A stretch of DNA of 64,000 nucleotides from Dermacoccus abyssi (GTDB lineage Bacteria; Actinomycetota; Actinomycetes; Actinomycetales; Dermatophilaceae), in NCBI RefSeq assembly GCF_034541975.1, contig NZ_JAVYJM010000001.1. The stretch is one strand, 5' to 3'. The stretch's first letter is position 1, and every line of letters begins with the position of its first letter. The translations under genes and the position numbers were made by a program. Under the pieces are notes generated by a model. The model saw only the letters and a program-made list of their open reading frames with translations. It had not been told where the DNA came from and did not search any database. Below, piece by piece: positions 1 to 8,685 of the stretch.

Positions 1-1
1 G

Positions 2-733
2 AAGGCCCACGACTTCTACGCCAGCTTTATCGACACGGTCGTCAAGGCCAAGGGTGCGAAGGAAGCTGAGATGGCAAAACTGTTGGAGAACACGTTCCGA
101 CACGTCAACATCGCCCTGGTGAACGAGATGGTGCGCTTCAGCCAGGAACTCGACATCGACCTGTGGGATGCGATCGACGCCGCCGCCACGAAGCCCTTCG
201 GCTTCATGGCGTTCCGGCCTGGGCCCGGAGTCGGCGGGCACTGCATTCCTGTTGATCCGTCATATCTCTCGCACCGCGTCAAGGCGAAGCTCGGATACGC
301 CTTCCGCATGGTCGAGCTGGCGGAAGAGATCAACACGGCGGCGCCCGGTTACGTCGCCGACCGGCTCTGGGGCCTGTTGAACGACGCCAAGAAGTCGGTC
401 AACGGCGCGAAGATCCTGCTGCTCGGTGTGACGTACAAGCCCGACATCTCGGACTGCCGCGAGAGCCCCGCGGACCCGCTGGCTGCACGTCTGCTTTCGT
501 GGGGCGCCGACCTGCAGTATCACGACCCGTTCGTTGCGACGTGGCACCCCCACGGCGTCGACTCCACGTTCGAGACGCAGGCCGACCCGTACGAGGCGGC
601 GAAGGAGGCGGACGTCGTGGTCCTGCTGCAGCAGCACAAGGACTACGACCTCGCGAAGATCGCTGCCGCCGGCACCCCGGTTCTCGACACCCGTGGCGTC
701 ATGGAGGCAGCCGAGAACGTCGAGCGTCTCTGA
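2..733 (+). CDS. UDP-N-acetylglucosamine/mannosamine-type nucleotide-sugar 6-dehydrogenase, C-terminal part (truncated by window start)
   Basis: NAD-dependent oxidation of a UDP-HexNAc (or UDP-glucose) to the uronic acid in the cytoplasm, giving an acidic sugar for the adjoining polysaccharide cluster. The frame is open from base 2, so the NAD-binding Rossmann half lies outside the window; the ATG at 71 is internal. Visible are the central helical domain (K-L-L-E-N-T-F-R-H-V-N-I-A-L-V-N-E), the active-site loop GPGVGGHCIPVDP with the catalytic Cys, and the C-terminal UDP-binding domain with GVTYKPDISDCRESP. The loop sequence and the ENTFRHVNIAL segment resemble the WbpA/WecC/TviB branch more than UDP-glucose dehydrogenase (Ugd); the exact substrate is inferred. 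It ends 2 bp before the GTG of the polymerase gene, so the two are probably co-transcribed. Confidence 0.9.
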   Translation, partial: KAHDFYASFIDTVVKAKGAKEAEMAKLLENTFRHVNIALVNEMVRFSQELDIDLWDAIDAAATKPFGFMAFRPGPGVGGHCIPVDPSYLSHRVKAKLGYAFRMVELAEEINTAAPGYVADRLWGLLNDAKKSVNGAKILLLGVTYKPDISDCRESPADPLAARLLSWGADLQYHDPFVATWHPHGVDSTFETQADPYEAAKEADVVVLLQQHKDYDLAKIAAAGTPVLDTRGVMEAAENVERL

Positions 734-735
734 TC

Positions 736-2127
736 GTGACGGCGGCACTAGCCCGGGGGAGCGGCAGGGCACGTAGTGGACGCCCGCACGATGAGGCGCT
801 CGGCGCCTGGCAATGGCCGGCGTTTCTCAGTGGATTGGCACTCGTGTCGTGTGCGTTGCCGAGTGGCCTGCCAGGCGTCGGCGCGAACATCCCGTTGGTT
901 TGGTGCGCTGTTGTCGCTGTGTTCGTCCTGCTCGATCTCGCTCTGACGCGAATCGGTGCCCGCAAGAGATCCTTCGTCGCAGACGGCTTTGGGCCGGTCC
1001 TGGCAGGTGTCATGTTCCTGCTGTGTGCGCTGGTACTGCAGGGCCCGAGTCCTGCCGCGGTGCTGACGGCTCTGAGCTTTGCTTTGCCCACTCTCGCTGG
1101 TTGGGTCGCGGGACGCAGGTGGTCCGCGGTGTGGTGGGAAAAGAGTTGGATCGACGTCGGATTGCTGGCGTTCACCGGCGTCACGTGCTTCTCGCTCATT
1201 GTTATCGCGATCACTGCGGGATCAGTTTCCGAGTTCCACCGCGCGAGCGTGCTGCCGTGGGGAGCATCGAACTACGTGGCGGGCGTGCTGGTCGTGTGCG
1301 CCTTCCTGTTGTGGGCGCGACGTCCAGCCATGCGCGTCGCGGGCTCTCTAGGCGTGTTCGCAGCAGCCATCTCCATCCTTACGCTTTCTCGTGGCGCCTT
1401 CCTCGCGCTTGGAGCGGGGCTATTGGTTTTGTTCTGGAACTCGGGGCGGACCCCCCTCTCCCGTCTCAGCCTACGAGCTCTCAGCGCGGCAGTTCTGGTT
1501 GTCGGTGCCGTAGGAATGGAGGGCATCACCGCACAGCGTTCCGTTGGTGGCTACGACCCCAGCTCGAATATCACGGCCCGTTTCGACTTGTACGACTTGG
1601 CCTGGCACGAGTTCTTGTCGAGTCCGGTAATTGGGACAGGCTGGTTGGGCCTGCGAGAGCCTGCCCTTGAAATGATGGGGGACCCCCTGTCATTCGCTCA
1701 CAACGTGATCCTTTCGTTCCTGCAAATCGGTGGGGTGCTCGGTCTGATCTGGCTCGTCATTATGGGCAAGAGTGTCATTCTCTGCTGGACGGCAGCACCT
1801 GTCCTGCGGCCAGCTCTTGCAGCAACTTTGGCGATCTCGATGACTGATCCGTTTTTCGAGAGCGCCGTGGCTGCATTCGTGTCTTGGCTGCTTATCGGCG
1901 CGGGATGTGCCATGTCTACTGGCGCGCACGAACAACTGTCCATTAAACAGAGTCACGCTGGACATTCTGAAGAGGACGGCGCGCTGAAGGGTGCGAAGGC
2001 GATTCGACCGCGGCGCGAGGGGCAACGGCACAGCAGGCAACCGTCACACGCGAGTCTGTCTGTGCGGGGCAGAAGGAGGTCGGCGGCACCAAGAGGGTCA
2101 CGTGCAGTGAAGCGTTCCGCGCTTTGA
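736..2127 (+). CDS. O-antigen ligase/polymerase-like membrane protein (Wzy-type)
   Basis: Multi-pass membrane protein with about ten hydrophobic segments between residues 25 and 395 and a large loop near residues 260-300 (R-x-D-L-Y-D-L-A-W-H-E-F then G-T-G-W-L-G). This is the layout of the Wzy/O-antigen-ligase family, which polymerises or ligates lipid-linked oligosaccharide repeats outside the membrane. The GTG at 736 lies 2 bp after the dehydrogenase stop; the frame is open further upstream, but that part overlaps the dehydrogenase gene and is not plausible coding. After the last membrane segment (about residue 395) there is a roughly 65-residue, Arg/Ser-rich, low-complexity tail that is unusual for the family and may be read-through of former non-coding DNA. 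Sequence identity among Wzy proteins is low, so the role rests on topology and context: the opposite operon carries a kinase, a phosphoglycosyl transferase and a flippase. Confidence 0.72.
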   Translation: MTAALARGSGRARSGRPHDEALGAWQWPAFLSGLALVSCALPSGLPGVGANIPLVWCAVVAVFVLLDLALTRIGARKRSFVADGFGPVLAGVMFLLCALVLQGPSPAAVLTALSFALPTLAGWVAGRRWSAVWWEKSWIDVGLLAFTGVTCFSLIVIAITAGSVSEFHRASVLPWGASNYVAGVLVVCAFLLWARRPAMRVAGSLGVFAAAISILTLSRGAFLALGAGLLVLFWNSGRTPLSRLSLRALSAAVLVVGAVGMEGITAQRSVGGYDPSSNITARFDLYDLAWHEFLSSPVIGTGWLGLREPALEMMGDPLSFAHNVILSFLQIGGVLGLIWLVIMGKSVILCWTAAPVLRPALAATLAISMTDPFFESAVAAFVSWLLIGAGCAMSTGAHEQLSIKQSHAGHSEEDGALKGAKAIRPRREGQRHSRQPSHASLSVRGRRRSAAPRGSRAVKRSAL

Positions 2128-2528
2128 GGTCGTCACGGAGGGCCCCGGCCACACGGGCAATACTTCGTAACGCCGCCCGCGCCTCCTGGCAGCAGGGCTG
2201 TTAATAGCCTCGCACATGTTGCATCGGCGGCTTCGGTCGAGCTCAACTGACACAATCTGAAAGTCGCATTTCGCCAGTTTCCGTTTGTTCTGTTTTCGTA
2301 CCTTTTCGCTAGCCACAGTCTGAGTCATACGCCTCGATGGACGGACTCTGGCGAACTTCAAGTTTCAAATCTTTGGGTGTCTCATGGGCGTCCAACAACT
2401 TACTCGTTGTCGCCTATGTGGCGGATTGTAGACGCTGGCAATGTGCTGTTCGCCCGGCGCGACGGAAGTTCCCTGAGCAGGTCAGGTGCTCAAATCTGGT
2501 CAGCGCTGGCCCCGTGCGAGGGGCGACA
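2128..2528. other. Gene-free, relatively AT-rich gap between converging genes
   Basis: About 400 bp between the 3' ends of the polymerase and flippase genes. It is clearly poorer in G+C than its surroundings (for example the T-rich run around 2278-2315). I see no convincing coding frame, strong hairpin terminator or repeat; open frames crossing it have no family resemblance. It may be the remains of a lost gene or a recombination junction. Confidence 0.55.
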
Positions 2529-3743
2529 TTACCGAGGAAACAGGTAACCCCTTACGGAGTACCCCTGCCAAAGGACGACCACCCACTCTGCCAAACAGGT
2601 AGCCATAAGGACGCCTTCGGCACCACCGAGCCCGGCGCCAACGACGATGGCGGGTACGCCGATGATTGTTGCCGCAATTCGCGAGAGCGAGATGGTCCGT
2701 GTCATGGCGAGCGGCGCCAGCACATGGAAGCTCAGAGACGATCCGATGGCATATGGAATCGCGGCCAAGGCGGTGAGGAAACTCAGGGTCCAAGAGACAC
2801 TTGCGACGTCGCCGAACAACAGATGGGCCGTCGGTGGGAGGAGCAGGAACAAGAACAGAGCGCTGGCAACGCCCGCCAACGAGGTGGCGAGGAGTGCTTT
2901 GCGTCGGCGCCGAGGCAGGTCGACTTCGTCCCCCTGGGACGCCCAACCCTGCAGGCCTGACGTCACAGAAGCCGTGCCCATCTGGGCCATGTTTCGGATG
3001 CGCGTGGCGACTGCGATGTCGGAAAGCGCTGAGACCCCGGGGTGAGCCAACCTCGCTATGGGCACGACCAGCGAGGTGTATCCAGTGCCCAACAACGCAG
3101 AGAAGCTCAATGACGCGTGGCCCCGGAGTCGAGAGCGCCACTCGGGGGGGAGCGCGAGATTTCCGTGCAGCGGGGCAGTCAACCGCACAGTGACGACGCA
3201 GAACGTCGCTAGCGACGTGGCCAGGACGAGGATCGGGTACGCAAGTGGCGCATTCAAGAGACTCACCGCGGGAATGGCAGCCACAGAAGAGACGAGGCGC
3301 GGAATAGTCTCGTAGGCGGCAACGCGGGAGGGTAGGCCACGGCCGATGAAGAACCAGCTGGGAGTCAGTCCCCAACTCGAGATGGCCACCGCCATGAGGA
3401 CAGCCAGCATCACGTGCTCACCAGGAGCCAGGGCAGCTGCTGCACAGGCAGCCACAGACGCCGAGATGACCCAAGCGACAGAGCGTGTGATAACACTCTC
3501 AAGGTAGACGGCAGCCGCAGTCTCATCGGTCGCTGCGGCAACACGATGGGGTCCGAGGACAGCCCATCCGAAGGCTGCAGGCGTGGCGGCTGCGGCGCCG
3601 ATGCCGTAACCGATGCTCAGGGACACCCAACCTTCACGCCCCACGCGATCGTTGATGACCGGCAGGACCAAGAGCGGTACGAGTGCTGACAGCCCCTGCA
3701 GGAGAACGAAAGATGCGATCCGGCGGAACGGTAAGGAGCTCAT
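2529..3743 (-). CDS. Polysaccharide flippase (Wzx-like)
   Basis: A 404-residue integral membrane protein with around twelve hydrophobic segments and short charged loops. The N-terminal motif (F-V-L-L-Q-G-L-S-A-L-V-P-L-L-V-L-P) is typical of the MVF/MATE-related Wzx flippases that turn undecaprenyl-diphosphate-linked repeat units to the outer face of the membrane. It is the last gene of the minus-strand operon that begins at 12085. Its ATG (3741-3743) shares one base with the TGA of the preceding GT2 gene, so translation is coupled. It would supply the Wzy-like polymerase encoded convergently at 736-2127. Assignment is by topology, N-terminal motif and context. Confidence 0.78.
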   Translation of the reverse strand: MSSLPFRRIASFVLLQGLSALVPLLVLPVINDRVGREGWVSLSIGYGIGAAAATPAAFGWAVLGPHRVAAATDETAAAVYLESVITRSVAWVISASVAACAAAALAPGEHVMLAVLMAVAISSWGLTPSWFFIGRGLPSRVAAYETIPRLVSSVAAIPAVSLLNAPLAYPILVLATSLATFCVVTVRLTAPLHGNLALPPEWRSRLRGHASLSFSALLGTGYTSLVVPIARLAHPGVSALSDIAVATRIRNMAQMGTASVTSGLQGWASQGDEVDLPRRRRKALLATSLAGVASALFLFLLLPPTAHLLFGDVASVSWTLSFLTALAAIPYAIGSSLSFHVLAPLAMTRTISLSRIAATIIGVPAIVVGAGLGGAEGVLMATCLAEWVVVLWQGYSVRGYLFPR

Positions 3744-4621
3744 CAGACGGAGTCGAAGTCGGGCAGATCCGGCTTACGATTCGTCAGGAGAGCCGAGATT
3801 CCTCGACGAATGCCGACCAAGTGCGAGCGTCGATCGGCAGGCGTGATCGGGACGAACAGTGCGCGTGTGGCCAGAGCGCCCGCGCACAGGGCGCGCGCCA
3901 CACCGGGCGGTGTGTACCAACGTGTCATGTACGACGCAGCAGACCATGCAGCGACGGGAACGACCTTGTCCACGTGCCGTTTGCTCGTGGACGATGCGGG
4001 GTGCCGGATGCCTTCCGTCGCGGGGAAACGGAGGTCAGCGCCCGCTAGTTCGGCACGGCGTGCGAAGTCCGCATCCTCGAACGTATAGGGCATGTCTTCG
4101 TCGAGCCCCCCGATTCCGTCCCACAGCCCGCGGGAGATCATGACGATGCTGAAAGGGCGGAACCGGTCACCAGAATGCTTCGTGCGGCCAGATCCGAACA
4201 CACGACGCAGGCGGGCCACCGGCGCTGAGATCAGTGAAACCTGCCCAAGCGTCGATCCCATCCCCGGGATCCGTTTCGGTTCCACGGGGTCGAGAAAGAT
4301 CAAGGTTTTCGACATCGCGTCGGGCAGTGCCTCGACATGGGGGAGAAGCGCCCCCTCTTCGAGTTCGATGTCGTCATTAATGACGAGGACCCAGTCCCAT
4401 TCCCCGACTTCGTTCAGTCCGCTCGTGACAGCAGCCCCGAAGCCCGGGTTGGCTTGGATCGACACATGGGGGATCCCAGCCTTCGTGACGGACTCCTGCA
4501 CGCTACGTCCGGTCGGGACAATGTACGGGTCGAACCCTGACGAGCGGAGCCTGTCGACGAGTCGGCCTAGCTGATCTGCGGTACCCCGCAAGGAAGGACT
4601 GACGGCCACAGCTCGTGTCAT
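3743..4621 (-). CDS. Family 2 glycosyltransferase
   Basis: Cytoplasmic or membrane-associated inverting GT-A transferase that should add one sugar to the lipid-linked repeat unit. The 292-residue product starts with a GT2-like beta-strand (T-R-A-V-A-V-S-P-S-L), has the G-F-G-A-A-V-T-S-G-L segment, then the metal and nucleotide motif V-L-V-I-N-D-D-I-E, and the acceptor-side segment G-G-L-D-E-D-M-P-Y-T-F-E-D-A-D-F-A-R-R. This pattern is close to rhamnosyl/galactofuranosyl-type GT2 enzymes, but donor and linkage cannot be read from sequence. It overlaps the upstream double glycosyltransferase by ATGA (4618-4621) and the downstream flippase by one base. Confidence 0.85.
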   Translation of the reverse strand: MTRAVAVSPSLRGTADQLGRLVDRLRSSGFDPYIVPTGRSVQESVTKAGIPHVSIQANPGFGAAVTSGLNEVGEWDWVLVINDDIELEEGALLPHVEALPDAMSKTLIFLDPVEPKRIPGMGSTLGQVSLISAPVARLRRVFGSGRTKHSGDRFRPFSIVMISRGLWDGIGGLDEDMPYTFEDADFARRAELAGADLRFPATEGIRHPASSTSKRHVDKVVPVAAWSAASYMTRWYTPPGVARALCAGALATRALFVPITPADRRSHLVGIRRGISALLTNRKPDLPDFDSV

Positions 4622-6786
4622 CTTGGCTCCTCGTACAGTTGGGCGTAGGCGGCCACAGTCGCGACGATGCTGAACTTTCGGGCTTGTTCGCGTGCTTGCC
4701 CAGCAACGGCCAGGCGAGTCCGATCATGCTCCACGAAGTCTTCCAAGATCCGCGTGGCTTCAGTGAGATCGCCTGGCGGGAAAGCGTAGTCAGCGCTGCC
4801 GACCACTTCGCGAAGCCCGGGCACGTCCGGCACCACGGGCGCCAACCCTGCCGCCATCGCCTCCGCAACTGCGAGGCCGAAACCTTCGTACTTCGACGTG
4901 GACAGTATCACGTGGTGGCCCCTGAGCGCCCCTGCAACATCGGTGACGCGACCGCTGAAGTGAACCCGATTCGGCGCCACCTGCGCCGCGAGTGCTTCAA
5001 GCTTGGACCGGTCTGGTCCGTCGCCGATCACCGTCAAGGTCGTGTCAGGACAAGCCGCGACCACCCGGATCGCGTCGTCAACCGCCTTGCGCGAGTCGAG
5101 CGTTCCGACGAGGGCTACCTTCAGGGGGCCTGGCCCCCGCGGGGTGGGTTCGGCGCTGAACCGGTCGAAGTCGATTCCGTTGTACACCGTGCGCGGTGCA
5201 TCAGGAGTCCGGAGATACGTGGCCAGTGCGCCGGACACTCCCTTCGAGATGCCTACGTGAACGTCGAAGCGGCGGTAGATTCCCCGCTCGAACCAAGCCC
5301 ACCCGGGGACGGCACGGCGCGAGTTCGTGGGGCTGTGCTCGGTGAGGATCTTCCGTCCTTTCACCGCGGCCGCAGCCCAGAAGGCAGGGAAGAGATGAGC
5401 ATGAATGACGTCAAAGGTCTGAGCCTTGTTGCGGAGCCGGAGCCACGACCGTGGGTCGAATCGGTGGGCTCCCAGAGTTGTCACCGGAACCCCGCGCTCG
5501 GAAGCCGATTGGGCGACCGGGCCGGAGGCAGGAGCGAGCGCCAGGATTTCTGCGTCCACGCCTGCAGATCGGAGGCCGGAGACAATGTCGACGATCAGTC
5601 TTTCGGCGCCACCGGTGGCCAAGGAGTTGATCACGTGTGCCACGCGCCGTTGACGTGTAAGACCGAGCGGCGCGAGCAAACTCTCGACGACGGCGGCGGG
5701 CTCGAATGCGTCGCTGGCCCACGCACGCGCCGCCTTCGCGTAGCTGTCCCGCTTTTCTACCTTCAGCATGTCTTGCACGGCGTCGGCAAATCCGACCGGG
5801 TCTGACACGTCGTGTAGACGCCCCGTCACCCGGTCCTGAACGCTGTCCACGCAACCGGTGGCACGCGTTGTCACAGTGGGGACGGCCATTGCAGCCGCTT
5901 CAAGAACCACGTTCGGAAAGCCCTCGCGGTGCGACGGCAGCACGTGGATGTCCATGAGCGAGAAGTAGGGCCGAACATCGCGCTGTCGTCCGGCTAGTAC
6001 CACGTGAGAGTTCAAGGCGCGCAGGCCACTTACATACTTCTGCGAGTCGGGTTCGTCCTGTGGTCCCACGACAAGCAGTTGTGCGTCGACACCTCGAGTG
6101 GCGAGCTCCTCAACACCTGCGATGAGCGTGTCGATTCCCTTGTCGTGCGTCAGGCGCCCCACGAAACCCAAAACAGGAACGTCAGGCTCCAGTCCCAACT
6201 CCGCACGAAGCGAGACGTCTGGCGGGCGCGGTGCAAAGTGTTCGCTATCCACTCCGTGCGATGAGGCCGGCACTGTGGCGAACAACTTCGAGGATCTGTA
6301 GAGATTCAGCTCTCGGGAGCGAATGGCCAAGGAAGGAGAATTGACGACGACGGCCGTTGCGGCGCTCCCCGTGAGACGTTCAATCGCAGCCAAGAGCTGT
6401 CGACGTCGGCCGGTCTCGCCCTCGAGCCGGAGGCCACCACAGTAGTAGAGGCGCTTCGGCACTCCAGTGGCGCGGGCGGCGAGCTGGCCGAGCAGAGATG
6501 CCTTGGGCGTGGCTGTGACGATTACATCGGGGCCGATCGACTTCAAGAGCGTCACCCAACGACGTAGCGCCGCTAGGTCGAGCTTCGGCGAGATCTCTCG
6601 CGTCATGGGCAGGGGGTGTGGCGTCACGTCCAGGTCCCGAGCCAACTCGTCGAGATCGTGACCGGGAGAGGAGATGACGTGGACATCGTGTGTCAACGAC
6701 ACCTGGCGTATCAGTTCTCGATGAAAACTATTCAGAGTGACCGGAACCGTAGACGTGACCACCGCGCGAGGTCGACGTTCGTTCAC
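4618..6786 (-). CDS. Tandem GT4-GT4 glycosyltransferase (two GT-B enzymes in one chain)
   Basis: A single 722-residue chain carrying two complete retaining GT-B enzymes, so it probably makes two consecutive linkages of the repeat unit. Module 1 spans about residues 5-375 (V-L-G-F-V-G-R-L-T-H-D-K-G and H-R-E-G-F-P-N-V-V-L-E, an E-x7-E signature). Module 2 spans about 382-720, opening with R-V-A-H-V-I-N-S-L-A-T-G-G-A-E-R and carrying Y-E-G-F-G-L-A-V-A-E. I prefer the GTG at 6784-6786, which has GAAGAGG 8 nt upstream and gives the usual short N-terminus before the first beta-strand. An ATG at 6849 would add 21 residues without clear homology, but would overlap the upstream gene by 8 bp and cannot be excluded. 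No stop or frame break separates the modules, and the join is a normal short linker. Confidence 0.85.
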   Translation of the reverse strand: MNERRPRAVVTSTVPVTLNSFHRELIRQVSLTHDVHVISSPGHDLDELARDLDVTPHPLPMTREISPKLDLAALRRWVTLLKSIGPDVIVTATPKASLLGQLAARATGVPKRLYYCGGLRLEGETGRRRQLLAAIERLTGSAATAVVVNSPSLAIRSRELNLYRSSKLFATVPASSHGVDSEHFAPRPPDVSLRAELGLEPDVPVLGFVGRLTHDKGIDTLIAGVEELATRGVDAQLLVVGPQDEPDSQKYVSGLRALNSHVVLAGRQRDVRPYFSLMDIHVLPSHREGFPNVVLEAAAMAVPTVTTRATGCVDSVQDRVTGRLHDVSDPVGFADAVQDMLKVEKRDSYAKAARAWASDAFEPAAVVESLLAPLGLTRQRRVAHVINSLATGGAERLIVDIVSGLRSAGVDAEILALAPASGPVAQSASERGVPVTTLGAHRFDPRSWLRLRNKAQTFDVIHAHLFPAFWAAAAVKGRKILTEHSPTNSRRAVPGWAWFERGIYRRFDVHVGISKGVSGALATYLRTPDAPRTVYNGIDFDRFSAEPTPRGPGPLKVALVGTLDSRKAVDDAIRVVAACPDTTLTVIGDGPDRSKLEALAAQVAPNRVHFSGRVTDVAGALRGHHVILSTSKYEGFGLAVAEAMAAGLAPVVPDVPGLREVVGSADYAFPPGDLTEATRILEDFVEHDRTRLAVAGQAREQARKFSIVATVAAYAQLYEEPR

Positions 6787-6841
6787 CGCACGCCCCTCTT
6801 CAATGCGCGTACCACTGGCACTGGACGCGGTACCGGCGTGG

Positions 6842-7549
6842 TCACGCATACGTCCCGCCTGAGAGTGGTCGGGCGTACGCCCTTGCCGCGTTCTGCTGAG
6901 CCATTGTCTCTGCCACGTCCTTGGGAACCGGCGGTTGCTGGTCCTCCTGCGTGCCCAGGAACTCGTGCATCGTCACGACGCCGTCGGCCGAGATACCGTC
7001 ACGACGTACGACACCGAGAACCGTCTTCAGCAGGATGGCGAGGTCCATACGCCAATTGTGCTCGTCGACGTAACGTACGTCGAACGCAAACTTCTCCTCC
7101 CAGGAGATGGCGTTGCGACCGTTCACCTGGGCCAGGCCCGTGAGCCCCGGCCGAACTTCGTGACGGCGTGCCTGCTCGGGGGAGTAGCGCTCGAGGTAGG
7201 CCATGCGAAGGGGACGCGGGCCGACGAGCGACATGTCGCCCTTGACGATGTTCCACAGGCTCGGCAGCTCGTCGAGACTCGTCGATCGAAGGAAGGCCCC
7301 GAACGGCGTCATTCGATCCGCGTCGGTGACCCACCCGCGTGACTCGTCGACGGGCAGCATCGTGCGGAACTTGATCATGGTGAACGGCTTGCCGTCACGC
7401 CCGGGGCGCTCCTGACGAAAGAGCACCGGCGATCCCAGCTTCGCCCGCACCGCGAGAGCGATGCCGGCCTGCACGGGAAGCGAAGCAACGAGCACGGGTG
7501 CCGTCAGCACCAGATCCGTCGCACGCTTGAGGAGGGGCTGTCGGCGCAT
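6842..7549 (-). CDS. Undecaprenyl-phosphate sugar-1-phosphate transferase (PglC-like phosphoglycosyl transferase)
   Basis: Starts the repeat unit by moving a sugar-1-phosphate from its UDP donor to undecaprenyl phosphate on the inner membrane face. At 235 residues it is the short monotopic type: one re-entrant hydrophobic segment near the N-terminus (about residues 8-33), then the catalytic core with F-R-Q-E-R-P-G-R-D-G-K-P-F-T-M-I-K-F-R-T-M, the Asp-Glu dyad in S-L-D-E-L-P-S-L-W-N-I, and G-P-R-P-L. The length and dyad match PglC rather than the long WbaP/WcaJ type. It sits directly after the PglE-like aminotransferase (stop and start share one base, TGATG), which suggests that the donor is the diamino sugar nucleotide made by the two preceding gene products. 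The C-terminal 40 residues are a variable Gln/Pro-rich tail. Confidence 0.92.
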   Translation of the reverse strand: MRRQPLLKRATDLVLTAPVLVASLPVQAGIALAVRAKLGSPVLFRQERPGRDGKPFTMIKFRTMLPVDESRGWVTDADRMTPFGAFLRSTSLDELPSLWNIVKGDMSLVGPRPLRMAYLERYSPEQARRHEVRPGLTGLAQVNGRNAISWEEKFAFDVRYVDEHNWRMDLAILLKTVLGVVRRDGISADGVVTMHEFLGTQEDQQPPVPKDVAETMAQQNAARAYARPLSGGTYA

Positions 7550-8685
7550 CAGCCGGTCACCAGCTCACGGAACGTCTTGATGACGCGGGCGATGTCGTCG
7601 TCCGTCAGGTCGACGCCGGAAGGCAGGTTGAGGCCCGAGTGGAAAAGCGACTTGGCCACGTCGCCGCCGAACGAGCGAGCGCCCGCATACATCGGCTGCA
7701 GGTGCATGGGCTTCCACAGGTGACGTGCTTCGATGTCGCGGGCGTTGAGACCCTCGACGACGCCGTCGATGAAGCCCGGCTCGCGGCCCTCGACGATCGC
7801 GCCCGTCAGCCAGCAGTTGTCGTGAGAGTCATCGAGACCCTTGCCGCGCCCGAGCAGCCGCACGTTCTCCAGGTCGGCAAAGCCCTCCGAGTAGAGGTCA
7901 CGGATCTCCCGCCGGCGAGCGATCATCGCGTCGAGGCGTTCGAGTTGGCCGATGCCGAGGGCCGCGAGCAGGTTCGACATCCGGTAGTTGTACCCCACCT
8001 CGGTGTGCTCGTACCACGGGGCAGGCTGACGAGCCTGGGTGGAGAGGTAACGCGCTCGGGCAAGTAGATGGGTGTCGTTGCTCAGCAACATGCCACCGCC
8101 CGAGGTCGTCATGATCTTGTTGCCGTTGAAGGAGATCGCCGCGCACGAGCCGAAGGCGCCGCACGAGGTGCCGTCGAGCGAAGCACCCAGCGCTTCCGCC
8201 GCGTCCTCGACGAGCGGGATGCCACGCTCGATCAACGCGGGGGACAGCGCCGAGTAGTCGACCGAACGTCCGTAGAGGTCAACCGTGACGACCGCCGAGA
8301 TATCCTCGCCCTCCGCGAGGAGAGCGTCGACGGCCTCGATCATGCGCGCGACGTCGACGTTCGCGTCGCTGGCCTGCGCGTCGACGAACACCGGCTGGGC
8401 GCCCGTGTACATGATGGCGTTCGTCGTGGCGGCGAACGTCATGGTCGGCACGACGACAACAGAGCCCGGCCCGACCCCGTGGTGGAGCAGCGCCAGGTGA
8501 AGGGCCGCGGTTCCGGACGAGAGAGCAAGGGCCCCGGCCACACCGGTGTACTCGGCGATTTCGGCTTCGAACCGGTCGACCATGGGCCCGAGGGGGGCGA
8601 CCCAGCCCGAGCGCAATGCCTCGAGAACGAGTTCCTCTTCACGCGCCGTGACGGTGGCCTTCGACAGGTGGATGCGCTCGCTCAT
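7549..8685 (-). CDS. DegT/DnrJ/EryC1/StrS-family sugar aminotransferase (PglE-like)
   Basis: PLP-dependent aminotransferase that should convert the 4-keto group of a UDP-4-keto-6-deoxy-HexNAc to a 4-amino group. The 378-residue product has the family N-terminus (I-H-L-S-K-A-T-V-T), S-S-G-T-A-A-L-H-L-A-L for PLP phosphate binding, V-E-D-A-A-E-A-L-G, and the Schiff-base lysine in F-N-G-N-K-I-M-T-T-S-G-G-G-M. The short S-F-N-G-N-K-I segment is characteristic of the PglE/LegC/PseC-like group. It lies between the PglF-like dehydratase and the PglC-like transferase with one-base overlaps on both sides, the order expected for bacillosamine-type priming sugar synthesis, except that no adjacent PglD acetyltransferase gene is present. 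Confidence 0.92.
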   Translation of the reverse strand: MSERIHLSKATVTAREEELVLEALRSGWVAPLGPMVDRFEAEIAEYTGVAGALALSSGTAALHLALLHHGVGPGSVVVVPTMTFAATTNAIMYTGAQPVFVDAQASDANVDVARMIEAVDALLAEGEDISAVVTVDLYGRSVDYSALSPALIERGIPLVEDAAEALGASLDGTSCGAFGSCAAISFNGNKIMTTSGGGMLLSNDTHLLARARYLSTQARQPAPWYEHTEVGYNYRMSNLLAALGIGQLERLDAMIARRREIRDLYSEGFADLENVRLLGRGKGLDDSHDNCWLTGAIVEGREPGFIDGVVEGLNARDIEARHLWKPMHLQPMYAGARSFGGDVAKSLFHSGLNLPSGVDLTDDDIARVIKTFRELVTG

